Below, piece after piece: positions 16,159 through 25,397 of a stretch of 64,000 bases of DNA (positions are counted from its first letter, which is position 1; the number at the start of each line of letters is the position of its first letter). The translations under genes and the position numbers were made by a program. The notes below the pieces were generated by a model. It did not search any database and was not told the origin of the DNA. It saw only the letters and a program-made list of their open reading frames with translations. Source of the DNA: an uncultured Eubacteriales bacterium (GTDB taxonomy: Bacteria; Bacillota; Clostridia; Oscillospirales; Acutalibacteraceae); NCBI GenBank assembly GCA_910584745.1, contig CAJUDG010000014.1, positions 1-64,000 on the forward strand, given 5' to 3'.

Positions 16159-16830
16159 TCAAATTTTCCTAAAAGCCTCCAGCCAGGCCTTGGCCAGCAG
16201 CCAGTGCCCCGCCGGAGTGGGATGGACCCCGTCGGCAGTCCAGTGGGCGGCACAGCTTTGGGCCTCGCCCTTGTCGAACAGCGCCTGGGTATCAACACAG
16301 ACAGCGCCGTGCTTTTGGGCCAAGCGCCGCACCGCCTCCCGGCGAAGGTCGGTTTCTGTTCTAAAGTAGTCCCAGTTATCCCGGGTAGCGGGGCCCTTGA
16401 GCACATAGGGCTCCATGAGAATGAGCTTCACCTCCGGCAGAGCGGCGGTGATCTCCTCCAGCATCGCGCCGTACACCCGCTCAAACTTCTCGGCGTCCAC
16501 GCCGTTATGCCCGCCCACCTCATGCCACACATCGTTTATGCCTATCATGATGCTCAGCACATCCGGCGCAAGATTTATGCAGTCGCATTTCACCCTGGCA
16601 TCCAGGTCAACTACCCGGTTGCCGGAAATACCCCGGTTCAGCACTTGGTACTCTCCGGGAAACTCTGCGCAGAGCTGTGCCGCCGCCATCTGCGGGTAGC
16701 CGGTGCCAAGCACAGCGTTCAGCTGCTCCTCCCTCTGCTCTGGGGGCACCCATCTCTCCACGTCCTGGCATATGGCCGTGCGGAAAGCGTCCGTGATGGA
16801 ATCTCCTGTGAATAGAACTTTTGTTGCCAT
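16159..16830 (-). CDS. SGNH/GDSL hydrolase, probable carbohydrate esterase
   Basis: A 223-residue esterase-fold protein with block I FTGDSITDAF (Ser10), block II Gly in NRGISGNRV, block III GINDVW (Asn), and block V DGVHPTPAGHWLLA (Asp and His). No signal peptide. It is first in an operon with the GH30 galactanase, suggesting it removes acyl groups from imported galactan fragments. Confidence 0.88.
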   Translation of the reverse strand: MATKVLFTGDSITDAFRTAICQDVERWVPPEQREEQLNAVLGTGYPQMAAAQLCAEFPGEYQVLNRGISGNRVVDLDARVKCDCINLAPDVLSIMIGINDVWHEVGGHNGVDAEKFERVYGAMLEEITAALPEVKLILMEPYVLKGPATRDNWDYFRTETDLRREAVRRLAQKHGAVCVDTQALFDKGEAQSCAAHWTADGVHPTPAGHWLLAKAWLEAFRKI

Positions 16831-16868
16831 ACATATTCTCCTTGCCGCCTATAGGCTATGTTTTCTTA

Positions 16869-16897
16869 ATTATACTCCAATGGCAGACAGAGTGCAA
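16869..16897 (-). promoter_or_regulatory. Sigma-A promoter for the SGNH-GH30 operon
   Basis: On the minus strand, TTGCAC (16892-16897), 17-bp spacer, TATAAT (16869-16874), about 40 bp before the SGNH start. Confidence 0.65.
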
Positions 16898-16979
16898 TTC
16901 ATTTTTGCGCCTATCGCGCCGGCTCCGGCCCTTTTCCCGCCGTCGTGTTCAGCGCGGTCTCTCTGCTTTCCCAAATATG

Positions 16980-17018
16980 AAAGGATACCTCCTAAAAGCA
17001 TTTCAGGAGGCATCCTTT
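16980..17018 (-). terminator. Terminator after the HD-GHKL gene
   Basis: A 14-bp stem with one mismatch: AAAGGATACCTCCT (16980-16993) and AGGAGGCATCCTTT (17005-17018). The loop region AAAAGCATTTC is nearly the same as in the hairpin at 20909. Confidence 0.75.
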
Positions 17019-17111
17019 GCATTTGGCGGGCGGGTCGATTCTTTTTTCAGCATTATTGCGGCAGGCTTTTTTCGGCGCCGGAAATAACCCGCTGCCGGCT
17101 GGATAAAGCAC

Positions 17112-20100
17112 CTATTCCTTCGACTCGGACACTTTCCGTAAGTCCTTAATCGAATTATATCCATCCGCAAGCAGAGAGCAGGTTTCAATCATGAAATCAG
17201 TATATTCCTGTAAGATGATCTCTTTCAGCTCGCCCTCTTTAAGATGTTCTTCCACACAGCATCTGGAATTCGTCTGTTTGTACACATACTCCACACAGTT
17301 CTTTGCATACGCGCTCTTCTTGAAATGCTCCGCTATTGCGTCTGAAATGAACTTCTTGCTGTATGCCCCCTTCTGGATTTCCTTTCTATACCTGCGGAAG
17401 AAGTTTTCGTCAAATGGCGACAATATGTACCATCTGATGCAGTGGTCTATCAAAAGAGAAAAGTTCTGCGTTTTAAATGTTTTGGGGAATTTGGGCACCA
17501 GAAGATGCGGATATCTTGCGTTAGGCTTAAACACGGCACGCACCAGCTGGAACCAGTTGAATTTGTGGCTTTTATCATCATGCATAATACTGAAGCAGTC
17601 AAATTGCTGCGCCAGCTTGTCCATCCGGATCATGTTCGGAACTTCCTTGTTGCTGTGTCCCAGCTTAAAGGAATACGTTATTTCTCCGTTGGTTCTGGCA
17701 GAGATGCTTTCAATATGGATAAGCCGGTGGGGCAGCTTTCGGATCGTGGCGTCCGTCATGTCAAGGACTCTTTCTTCTCCCCCTGCGCTGTCTGGCTTTT
17801 TTTCTTCATCATTACACACTATTTGAAGTTTGCCCCTCCATCTAAACATAGCGTTTTCATCCCAAAGATTCTCTACGGTAAACGCCTCATGATCAAGGAG
17901 CAGTTCGGATTGGGCAATATACTCTTGATAAGGCCGCAGAAATCTTCTGAAGAGGCTTGGCGAGACATTCTGATAGAAAAGCAGTATCAGTGAAATTATC
18001 TCCTTGATTTCGCCAGAAAAGATTTTGCTTTTGCTGCGCGGCGGAATTTCATTCCCTTTCCCCCGCTTTTCAAAAACCATCCTTCGCTCCTTCTCGCCTC
18101 TCTCCCACAAATCCTCCCGTTCTTTATACCGCTCGATCAGATATTCGCACCAATGCTCTAATATCAACTTTCTGGGTTCTGTAAATTCCTCCTCGTCAAT
18201 CGCCCCTTCCCTCAGTCGGTCACGGTCAATATTCAGGTATTTGTCCGGGTTATTGTCCAGTATGTTTATGTCCCAGTCAAGGTACCCTGCATGGGATTTC
18301 CTCCTTTTGCGGATGTTTTCAGGATATATATAATCTGTATTTGTGATCCGATTAAACTTGTACTGAAGATAATATAACTGGTGCATCGGCTCTGGAAGAC
18401 AGTAGGTCTTCCTGCCGTCTTCATTTTCTATACGGCCTACCCGCAATGTCAAGTTGTGGATGCGGCAGTTCTCTTTGTCAATATATGCCGCCGTGTTTTT
18501 TGTAAAAGCAAACGGCTGCACCTTTCCGGTCTCTTTCCCAAAAAAGTTGGGGAACTGGTTTACTATCCCCTTTGAAATCATCTGATTATCATAAAAATAT
18601 CCAATTTTAATGCGTTTCCGGGCGTCCTTTTCCGGCGGCCCGTCCGGCGGGGTTTCCATGGGCTGGAACCATATATCGAAATAGTCGAAGGGGGAATCTT
18701 TGAAATATCCCTCTACCTCTTTTGATAATTCCACAAAAAGAGCGTATACCAGATCGTTCACATCAAACTGCGTGTCATAATATGCAAACTGATCTCCAAG
18801 GCTCTCCAAATCATCGCTCCAGTTCAACTTCAGCTTGTCCGGATCGATGGTGATCTTCACGTTTGTCCCGGGCACCGCATTGTCGTAATAAACGCCCCCC
18901 ACATCCGGCGGCAGTTCTCTGATCTCGATCTTGCCCAAATTCTTCCCGTAGGAATGAAAGACGATCATCTTCTCCGCTTCGTTAGGCCTTCTGGTATAAA
19001 ACTCGATCTCATCTGTCACCTGGAACGCCGACTGCAGGCCGATGCCGAACATCCCCGACGGCTTTAACCAGCGCGGCATATTCTTCATGATATCCATAAC
19101 GCGCTCGTTCTTTTCCTTGCTTGTGCCGATGTCCGCCATATAGCGCACGTCTTCAGAAGTGATCCCTGTGCCACAGTCCTTGACGACAAAACTCACCTTG
19201 TTTTCTTTCTTGTCATAGATGACTTCCACCTTTATGGGGTAGTTTTTGAAGATTGTCTCCAGCTGCTTTCGGTCAAATTCCAGCAGGCTCGACTCTTTTT
19301 CGTCATAGGGAGAGGGTACGTCGCTTCCGTTCTGTTTCTCGTCTTTCCCTATATTGTGCCCATACTTTGATATCCCGATGTTTACATACCGGTTATGCGT
19401 GATATCGTACCATAATTGAAGCAGAGATGCGTCCACCGCGTTTTGTATCAGTTCGCGTATGAATACATAGTGGTCCCCATAGATATTGCTCCCCTTCAGC
19501 AGATCCATCACACGGTTCTGAGACATGCGCATCTGCAGGGTATAGTTGCCGGACGTATACGTTTTCCCGTCTATCATGATTTCCTTTTTGGTGACCCTGG
19601 GCGGCTGTCCGAAATCGTTCTGCGCTATTTCAGACCAGTGCAGTATCTGGTTTCTGCACTCCTCGTCCAGCCAGTCAAACCATTCGCTTACGATACTGGC
19701 GACCGCATAGCCTTCATTGTCGCTGTAACAGGATGCTATCACCTGTATTTCCTTCGGCGTCACCAGCAGATGGGAAATGGCCTCGTGCTTCCGGTAGTGC
19801 AGCGAGGAGAGCTTGGGGATCAGGTTTTTGTCCCGGCTGATTTCGCTGACGAACCACCGGGGGAACCTTCCGTTGTCCAAGTCCAGCAGATCGCCCAGCC
19901 TGAGCATGGCCGCAATGAAACGGGGGTGGAAGTCGTCCGCCACGACGCCATCCGCACAATGCTCCAATTTCATCAGATCTTTAAAGGGCTTGCCGTGGGC
20001 CTCGCATATCTCAACGACCCCTTCCAGCCCCCGGATAAACCGTCCGTTAAGCCGGCCCTCCAGCAGACCGCAGAAGTCGCCCCATATCCTCTCGACGCCC

Positions 20101-20633
20101 TTCCAGTGCGTAGGACGCAGATAGCTCTGCATAATGAGCATAATGGAAAAATATAGCTCCTGGATCGGTACGGACGCCTTTTTATCTTTGATATAGGCCA
20201 GCAGATTGTCAACCGCGTTTATTTCCTCTGCCCCCAGCGTATAGGGGACCTTCCTCTGCCTTTCCAGAAAGTCTGTAAACTCCGCGCTTCCCAGCGCCTC
20301 GTTTATCTGCGCAAACGACATGGCCATGCCGTAGTCGTGGGCATAGGCGCATAACAGCATCATAAAGGTGTCCGTCGCGGAAAGCAGCTTTATTCTGTCT
20401 TCGCCTAAAAAGCGTTCGATGGCCTGGATGACAGAGCGGCTATGGGTGGCGTCATGCAGGCTATAGTGCACGAAGGTGTTGCGTGAAAGCGGAAGCATAT
20501 CCTCCAGGTCCTTTCTCAGCAAGACCCACAGGCTATGCAGATTTTCAACCGCTGGAGATTCTTTCGCCTGCATTTCAAAGTGCGCTTCCAGTGTCAGCGG
20601 AAGATATGTCTGTAAGCCGTCCTTTTCCATCAT
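17112..20633 (-). CDS. HD domain plus Hsp90-type (GHKL) ATPase, possible defence protein
   Basis: A 1173-residue cytosolic protein. The N-terminus has an HD-like module with HYSLHDATHSRSVIQAIE (His60-Asp61) and CAYAHDYGMAMS (His99-Asp100). From about residue 390 a GHKL/Hsp90 ATPase follows: N-box ELIQNAVDASLLQLW, G1 loop VVKDCGTGITSEDVRYMADI and G2 loop SGMFGIGLQSAF. The last ~500 residues (about 680-1173) are charged and not recognised. HD plus Hsp90-like fusions are described among predicted NTP-dependent conflict systems, but I cannot match it to a named family. It stands alone with its own strong promoter and terminator between unrelated esterase genes. It is AT-richer than its neighbours, which fits horizontal gain. 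Confidence 0.8.
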   Translation of the reverse strand: MMEKDGLQTYLPLTLEAHFEMQAKESPAVENLHSLWVLLRKDLEDMLPLSRNTFVHYSLHDATHSRSVIQAIERFLGEDRIKLLSATDTFMMLLCAYAHDYGMAMSFAQINEALGSAEFTDFLERQRKVPYTLGAEEINAVDNLLAYIKDKKASVPIQELYFSIMLIMQSYLRPTHWKGVERIWGDFCGLLEGRLNGRFIRGLEGVVEICEAHGKPFKDLMKLEHCADGVVADDFHPRFIAAMLRLGDLLDLDNGRFPRWFVSEISRDKNLIPKLSSLHYRKHEAISHLLVTPKEIQVIASCYSDNEGYAVASIVSEWFDWLDEECRNQILHWSEIAQNDFGQPPRVTKKEIMIDGKTYTSGNYTLQMRMSQNRVMDLLKGSNIYGDHYVFIRELIQNAVDASLLQLWYDITHNRYVNIGISKYGHNIGKDEKQNGSDVPSPYDEKESSLLEFDRKQLETIFKNYPIKVEVIYDKKENKVSFVVKDCGTGITSEDVRYMADIGTSKEKNERVMDIMKNMPRWLKPSGMFGIGLQSAFQVTDEIEFYTRRPNEAEKMIVFHSYGKNLGKIEIRELPPDVGGVYYDNAVPGTNVKITIDPDKLKLNWSDDLESLGDQFAYYDTQFDVNDLVYALFVELSKEVEGYFKDSPFDYFDIWFQPMETPPDGPPEKDARKRIKIGYFYDNQMISKGIVNQFPNFFGKETGKVQPFAFTKNTAAYIDKENCRIHNLTLRVGRIENEDGRKTYCLPEPMHQLYYLQYKFNRITNTDYIYPENIRKRRKSHAGYLDWDINILDNNPDKYLNIDRDRLREGAIDEEEFTEPRKLILEHWCEYLIERYKEREDLWERGEKERRMVFEKRGKGNEIPPRSKSKIFSGEIKEIISLILLFYQNVSPSLFRRFLRPYQEYIAQSELLLDHEAFTVENLWDENAMFRWRGKLQIVCNDEEKKPDSAGGEERVLDMTDATIRKLPHRLIHIESISARTNGEITYSFKLGHSNKEVPNMIRMDKLAQQFDCFSIMHDDKSHKFNWFQLVRAVFKPNARYPHLLVPKFPKTFKTQNFSLLIDHCIRWYILSPFDENFFRRYRKEIQKGAYSKKFISDAIAEHFKKSAYAKNCVEYVYKQTNSRCCVEEHLKEGELKEIILQEYTDFMIETCSLLADGYNSIKDLRKVSESKE

Positions 20634-20764
20634 TTCTTATTGCCTCCTTCTACCGCATAAAGTGTCATGTACCCATCCCGCTTTTGGTAAACGGCATGTA
20701 TGCCTGTGCTGTCTCAACCCCTTATTTCTCCAAAAGCACAAATAGTCATCATTAACTTAATTTT

Positions 20765-20793
20765 AGTATACTGTGTAAAGTGTCCCGTGTCAA
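20765..20793 (-). promoter_or_regulatory. Strong sigma-A promoter for the HD-GHKL gene
   Basis: On the minus strand, TTGACA (20788-20793), 17-bp spacer, TATACT (20765-20770), leaving a leader of about 125 nt. AAAGTGTC-type words occur in the promoter region and again in the leader near 20660, so an operator is possible. The stretch up to 20908 holds nothing else I can name. Confidence 0.75.
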
Positions 20794-20908
20794 GAGCTTT
20801 CTTTGTATGTTTAAATAATATAACAGATAAGAGCTGATTCCCATTTCTTTGCTGCTGATGTATCAATTTGGTTTTCGGCTGCTTCATCACCGGTCACACG
20901 CATAAAAG

Positions 20909-20939
20909 AACGCCCCCTGAAAGCATTTCACGGAGCGTT
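20909..20939 (-). terminator. Terminator after the esterase gene
   Basis: AACGCCCC (20909-20916) pairs with GGAGCGTT (20932-20939) with one mismatch. On the minus strand it is followed by CTTTT. Confidence 0.6.
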
Positions 20940-21005
20940 TTTTGCAGATATTGGCGTATTCAATTCCGGGCGGGAGGATGAAAATCCTGTTCGCGAAATC
21001 CTGCT

Positions 21006-21950
21006 TTACTCCTTCTCCGCAAAGCATTTCTTGCAGAAAGCGTCCACAATATCCAGCACCTCATCCGTCCAGAACTCCGGCCCGCCGTGGTCAGCGCCCT
21101 TTATCAGGTAGAAGTCCGCAGGGTGGCCGGTCTCTCTCAGCCGCTCATAGAGGATGGCGCTGCCCTCACAGTTCACCAGCCTGTCCTTTGTGCCGTGGAA
21201 GATAAGCACCGGGGGCATGACCGTGTCCTCATCGATGTTGCACTCCACTGAGAGCTGCCGGGCCAGCTCCGGGTTTTCCAGGAGATTTTTCCCGCCCATC
21301 ACCATTCCCTCGGGGCTTTCGGGCAGGCAGTGGAGAGTCTGGATGGGGTTGGAATCCGGGGCCATCACCGAGGTGGAGCCATAGTAGTTCACAACGCCGC
21401 TGGTCCCGGCGCTGACCCCGGGGAACAGGTTGTCCTCTGTATCGTCGTCGTGGAGCATACCCGCCCACATGGCCGTATGCCCGCCGGAGGAATCCCCGGC
21501 CATGATCATCCTCTCCGGGTCCACGCCGAACCTCCCGGCATTTTTGCGCAGGAAGCGCACGGCGTTGCGGGCGTCCTTTATCTGGGCCGGAAAGCTGGCT
21601 ATGCCGGAGTGCCTGTACTCCACAATGGCGCAGACGTACCCCCGCAGGGCCAGCTTTGACAGCATGGGCACGTTTCCGTAGACATACTGTGGCATCCAGG
21701 CCGAGCCCTGGACGAACACATAACAGGGCAGGGCAAATTTCTGCTTCTCCTCAAAGGGGGAGTAGCCGCAATTCCGGGAGCTGGGGGCCAAGATCTGCAA
21801 ATGCAGCGGGGTGCCGTCTATGTTTGCGTACTCCACGTCGTGAAGGTAGCTGACCCCCGGCTCGTCCCCGGTGGTCTCTATCACCGCCGCGCCCTCCGGC
21901 CTGCCCTCATACTCCGGTATCTCCTCATAGGTCCAGTTTTTTACTTCCAT
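21006..21950 (-). CDS. Alpha/beta hydrolase (esterase/lipase family)
   Basis: A 314-residue cytosolic hydrolase. The oxyanion strand is CYVFVQGSAWM, the nucleophile elbow MIMAGDSSGGHTA, the acid is in LIFHGTKDRLV, and the catalytic His in IKGADHGGPEFW. This is the layout of BD-FAE-like and acetyl-xylan-type esterases, so a role in deacylating plant glycans is plausible. Start 21950 follows AGGAGGAACTGCT. Single gene with its own promoter. Confidence 0.88.
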   Translation of the reverse strand: MEVKNWTYEEIPEYEGRPEGAAVIETTGDEPGVSYLHDVEYANIDGTPLHLQILAPSSRNCGYSPFEEKQKFALPCYVFVQGSAWMPQYVYGNVPMLSKLALRGYVCAIVEYRHSGIASFPAQIKDARNAVRFLRKNAGRFGVDPERMIMAGDSSGGHTAMWAGMLHDDDTEDNLFPGVSAGTSGVVNYYGSTSVMAPDSNPIQTLHCLPESPEGMVMGGKNLLENPELARQLSVECNIDEDTVMPPVLIFHGTKDRLVNCEGSAILYERLRETGHPADFYLIKGADHGGPEFWTDEVLDIVDAFCKKCFAEKE

Positions 21951-21980
21951 AGCAGTTCCTCCTCTGGATATTTTACACAA

Positions 21981-22009
21981 ATTGTACCATACTTACCGGC
22001 CGCTTGCAA
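21981..22009 (-). promoter_or_regulatory. Sigma-A promoter for the esterase gene
   Basis: On the minus strand, TTGCAA (22004-22009), 17-bp spacer, TACAAT (21981-21986). Confidence 0.65.
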
Positions 22010-22113
22010 CGAGATTTTCATAAATTGGCCCCCCAAAAAAAGTTGCTCTTGCAATTATTTCCCCGTAGTTGTATGCTTTATATAGAGATATAATTCCAAA
22101 AGGAGGAAATAAA

Positions 22114-22221
22114 ATGGTCTTGAAAATGAGTTTTCTGCCCAGACACACGGGTATGCAGACCCTCCCCCTTCTCCGCGGGGTCAAATGCTCCGAAACTTTT
22201 GAAGGGAATGATGCCCCATGA
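22114..22221 (+). CDS. 35-residue leader peptide coupled to a MATE gene
   Basis: A short ORF with an excellent ribosome site (AAAAGGAGGAAATAAA before ATG 22114). It starts MVLKMSFLPRHTGMQ and ends in DAP with the stop TGA overlapping the MATE start in the arrangement ATGA at 22218. The MATE gene itself has only a weak site (GAAGGGAATGATG), so its translation probably depends on ribosomes finishing this peptide. A C/G-rich block at about 22160-22180 could fold near the end of the leader. Not similar to any leader I know. Confidence 0.6.
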   Translation: MVLKMSFLPRHTGMQTLPLLRGVKCSETFEGNDAP

Positions 22222-23615
22222 CAGAGCAGAGTACCCGATGGCTGGACAGGTACTGGGTGCGGGACAAGGGCTTTTACCGCAAGGTCATCCTTATCCTCAT
22301 ACCCATCGTGTGTCAGTCCATCATAAACCAGGGCGTGAACATGATGGACACCATTATGGTGGGAAAGCTTGGCGAGGCCTCAATTTCCGCCTCCAGCCTT
22401 GCAAACCAGTTCTACAATATCTTCGTGTTCCTGTGCATGGGCATAAGCGCGGCGGGGCTGGTGCTCTCAAGCCAGTATTTCGGCGCCAAGGACCTTAAGA
22501 CCGTGTGCAGGGTCTTCGACCTGGTGCTTCAGATAGTTATAGTTGGCGGCGCGGCCTTTGCCGCGGTCACCTTCCTGGTGCCCGCGCAGATCATGGGCAT
22601 CTTCACCGCCGAGGAGGACGTGATAGAGCTGGGGGCCCAGTACCTGCGGGTCACGGCGCTGATCTATCTGCCCCACGGCATAAGCCTTGTGCTCTCAAAC
22701 GTCATGCGCTCCATAGGCAACGCCAAGCTGGGGCTCTATGTCTCCATCGCCTCCTTTATTGTGAACATCGGCGCCAACTATATCTTCATCTTCGGCAAGC
22801 TTGGCGCGCCGGCCCTTGGCGTCATGGGCGCGGCGGTGGGCACACTTATCGCCCGGGCGGTGGAATTTGCTTTCTGTGCCGTATACCTGCTGAAATTTGA
22901 GAAGGTGTTAAAATATCAGGTGAGGGGCCTTTTAAAGCCGCCCGCCAAAGCCCTGTTCGGGGAGTTCAGGCGGCTGGGTATGCCCGCCATCATCTCCGAC
23001 TCCCTTCTGGCCCTGGCGGCAAGCATCATCTCCATAATTCTGGGACATATGGGCAAGGAGATAGTCTCCGCCTATGCCATTGTCACCGTCATGGACCGCA
23101 TGGCCACCGTGGCCATACAGGGGGCCACCAGCGCCGCCGGTGTGGTCATCGGACAGACTGTCGGCGAGGGCGAGTTCCAGCGGGCTCAGAAGGAGGGCTG
23201 GACATTCCTTATCCTGTCGGTCGTCATCGGGATATTCGGCGGCATTTTGGTGCTGTTTTTGGGCGAGTGGTCCATCGGGCTATATGAGATAGCCCTCTCC
23301 ACGGTGGAGATAACCGTGCATATGATGGAGGCCAGCGCCATTATCGTCTTCTTCCAGGCGGTGCAGAGCGCCCTGTCAAAGGGTATTCTCCGCGGCGGCG
23401 GTGACACGAAATTTTTGATGATCGCCGACATCATCTTCCAGTGGGTGGCGTCAATTCCGCTGGGAGCGTTGGCGGGGCTAGTGCTGAACATGCCGCCGGC
23501 CATCGTGCTTATCGCCCTTCGCATTGACTTTATCATCAAGTCCGTATGGCTTGTGTTCCGGCTCAAGAGCGGGAAGTGGATACATAAGGCCAGGAAGATG
23601 CCTGAGGAGGGCTAA
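22218..23615 (+). CDS. MATE family efflux transporter
   Basis: A 465-residue inner-membrane antiporter with 12 predicted segments in two 6-segment halves. Family landmarks are the N-terminal ILIPIVCQSIINQGVNMMDT and the stretch GAAFAAVTFLVPAQIMGIFT; the second half has GILRGGGDTKFLM. It would export drugs or metabolites using Na+ or H+. It is translationally coupled to a 35-residue leader peptide. Confidence 0.93.
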   Translation: MTEQSTRWLDRYWVRDKGFYRKVILILIPIVCQSIINQGVNMMDTIMVGKLGEASISASSLANQFYNIFVFLCMGISAAGLVLSSQYFGAKDLKTVCRVFDLVLQIVIVGGAAFAAVTFLVPAQIMGIFTAEEDVIELGAQYLRVTALIYLPHGISLVLSNVMRSIGNAKLGLYVSIASFIVNIGANYIFIFGKLGAPALGVMGAAVGTLIARAVEFAFCAVYLLKFEKVLKYQVRGLLKPPAKALFGEFRRLGMPAIISDSLLALAASIISIILGHMGKEIVSAYAIVTVMDRMATVAIQGATSAAGVVIGQTVGEGEFQRAQKEGWTFLILSVVIGIFGGILVLFLGEWSIGLYEIALSTVEITVHMMEASAIIVFFQAVQSALSKGILRGGGDTKFLMIADIIFQWVASIPLGALAGLVLNMPPAIVLIALRIDFIIKSVWLVFRLKSGKWIHKARKMPEEG

Positions 23616-23619
23616 ACCG

Positions 23620-23735
23620 CGTAAAAGCAACCGCTCTACTCTTTAGGCGAAGGCAGCGGTTGATCCTTGCAATAATATATAAACCGGGCCAGCCGTTCAC
23701 CGGCGGGCTCATCTTTTCTCTATATTATGGACCCG
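23620..23735 (-). ncRNA. Candidate small RNA sharing a 29-nt head with the antitoxin RNA
   Basis: Read on the minus strand, 23710-23682 is identical to the head of the RNA at 25409 (starts GAGCCCGCCGG, ends GGCCCGGTT). As there, an A/T-rich linker follows, then a hairpin (arms 23655-23662 and 23628-23635) with a CTTTTA tail at about 23621-23627. Upstream, CATAATATAGAGAAAAGAT resembles the sequence before the other head, but I see no good -35 box. It could be a second RNA or a relic. No toxin-like ORF is visible opposite its 3' end. Confidence 0.4.
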
Positions 23736-23951
23736 GTTTGGAGCATTACTGAGCCTCCTATCATGCGGCCCATCGTGAATATACACTATGAATGTATAAA
23801 GGTTGTTCCACTGAACTAATTGCTTTTGTGTACTATAGCCAGACATATCCGATTGTTCGCAAGCTAACTTTGTCGAATACGCGGTAGAGCTTTTTGCGGG
23901 GTTTTATGGTATAATAAGCTGATAATGAAATAAAGGAAGGAAGGATAATTT

Positions 23952-25358
23952 ATGGCAGGAAGGCTTTCCTCGCTGTTCCAGGCGCAGGACATGACGGTGG
24001 GCAGCCCCACCAGAAACCTGATACGCTTTTCGGTGCCGCTGCTTATCGGCAATATGGCCCAGCAGCTTTACAGCACCGTGGACTCCATCGTGGTGGGCAA
24101 CTATGTGGGCGACAGCGCCCTTGCGGCCATCGGGGCCAGCGGGCCGGTGATAAATCTGCTGCTGGTGCTGTTTATGGGCGTTTCCGTGGGCGCAAGCGTC
24201 ATGGCCTCGCAGTATTTCGGGGCCAAGGAGCGGGACTCCCTCTCACAGACCATCGGCACCACCATCACGGCCACACTGGCGTGCACGATATTCGTGATGA
24301 TACTGGGCCCCATAATCACAAGGCCCGTGATGTCCATGCTGGACACCCCCAAGGATATCTTCGACATGGCCTGCGACTATATGCTCATACTGTTTCTGGG
24401 CTTTATCGGCAGCGCCTTTTATAACGTCATCTCCGGCGTGCTGCGGGGCCTTGGGGACTCTATCATGCCGCTGGTGTTCCTTCTGACGGCCTGCATACTG
24501 AACATCGGCCTTGATATCTGGTTTGTTGCGGGCTTCAAGATGGGCGTGGCCGGGGCGGCCTGGGCCACTATAGTCTCGCAGTTCATCTCCGGGGTGCTGT
24601 GCATGGTGCGGCTTTTGAAGATGAGGGAGCACTTTACCGTGACCCTCCGCACCCTATGGCCAAAGGCCGTGTTCGTAAAGCGCCTGTGCAAGCTGGGGCT
24701 GCCCAGCGGCCTTACCCAGGCCATCTTCTCCCTGGCCATGATAGTGGTGCAGAACCTGACGAACTCCTTCGGCACGGCGGTGCTGGCGGCCAATACCGTG
24801 GTCATGCGCGTGGACGGCTTTGCCATGATGCCCAACTTCACCTTCGGCTCGGCCATGACTACATACACCGGCCAGAACATGGGCGCCGGGCGGCTTGACC
24901 GCACGGAAAAGGGCGCCAAGTCCGGGCTTATTATGGGCGTTTCCGTGTCGGTGGTGCTGGTGGGGCTGATACTGGTCTTCGGCAAGTACCTTATGCTCAT
25001 GTTCACCGACACCCCCGACGTTATAAAGCTTGGCCAGCAGATGCTCAACACCCTGGCCCTGGGCTATATCGCCATGAGCGTCACCCAGATACTCTCCGGC
25101 GTTATGCGCGGCGCTGGGGACACCATGACCCCCATGTGGATCTCCGTTATCACCACCGTTATCGTGCGGGTGCCCGTGGCCTACGGCCTTGAGTTCCTGA
25201 CCCGGCCCGAGGGTATGCCTATGGGCTCTGGCGAGCCCACCCCGCTGTTCCTCTCGCTGCTGATATCATGGGTCGTGGGCGCGGTGCTGACCACCATCGC
25301 CTATCTCAGGGGCAAGTGGAAGAAGAAGGCCATCACGGACAAGGCCATGGAGGACTGA
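23952..25358 (+). CDS. MATE family efflux transporter
   Basis: A 468-residue multidrug/toxin extrusion carrier. The N-terminal half has the motif QDMTVGSPTRNLIRFSVPLL and DSIVVGNYVGDSALAAIGAS, the second half VMRGAGDTMTPMWISVITTV. It starts at ATG 23952 behind GGAAGGAAGGATAATTT; a TATAAT box lies at 23910 without a clear -35. It is only distantly similar to the preceding MATE gene, so the pair is not a recent duplication. The toxin-antitoxin-like locus follows directly. Confidence 0.93.
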   Translation: MAGRLSSLFQAQDMTVGSPTRNLIRFSVPLLIGNMAQQLYSTVDSIVVGNYVGDSALAAIGASGPVINLLLVLFMGVSVGASVMASQYFGAKERDSLSQTIGTTITATLACTIFVMILGPIITRPVMSMLDTPKDIFDMACDYMLILFLGFIGSAFYNVISGVLRGLGDSIMPLVFLLTACILNIGLDIWFVAGFKMGVAGAAWATIVSQFISGVLCMVRLLKMREHFTVTLRTLWPKAVFVKRLCKLGLPSGLTQAIFSLAMIVVQNLTNSFGTAVLAANTVVMRVDGFAMMPNFTFGSAMTTYTGQNMGAGRLDRTEKGAKSGLIMGVSVSVVLVGLILVFGKYLMLMFTDTPDVIKLGQQMLNTLALGYIAMSVTQILSGVMRGAGDTMTPMWISVITTVIVRVPVAYGLEFLTRPEGMPMGSGEPTPLFLSLLISWVVGAVLTTIAYLRGKWKKKAITDKAMED

Positions 25359-25362
25359 GGGC

Positions 25363-25391
25363 TTGACAAGAGCGCCCCAATGGGGTATAAT
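25363..25391 (+). promoter_or_regulatory. Consensus sigma-A promoter of the antisense RNA
   Basis: TTGACA (25363-25368), 17-bp spacer, TATAAT (25386-25391): both boxes match consensus exactly. It starts 5 bp after the MATE stop and no gene follows on this strand for 400 bp, so it must drive a non-coding RNA. Confidence 0.88.
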
Positions 25392-25397
25392 GTAGAC

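Noticed and set aside
25363..25391. The consensus promoter taken as a promoter of the histidine-phosphatase gene
   Set aside because: A strong terminator (25465-25509) follows within about 120 bp, and that gene has its own promoter at 25766.
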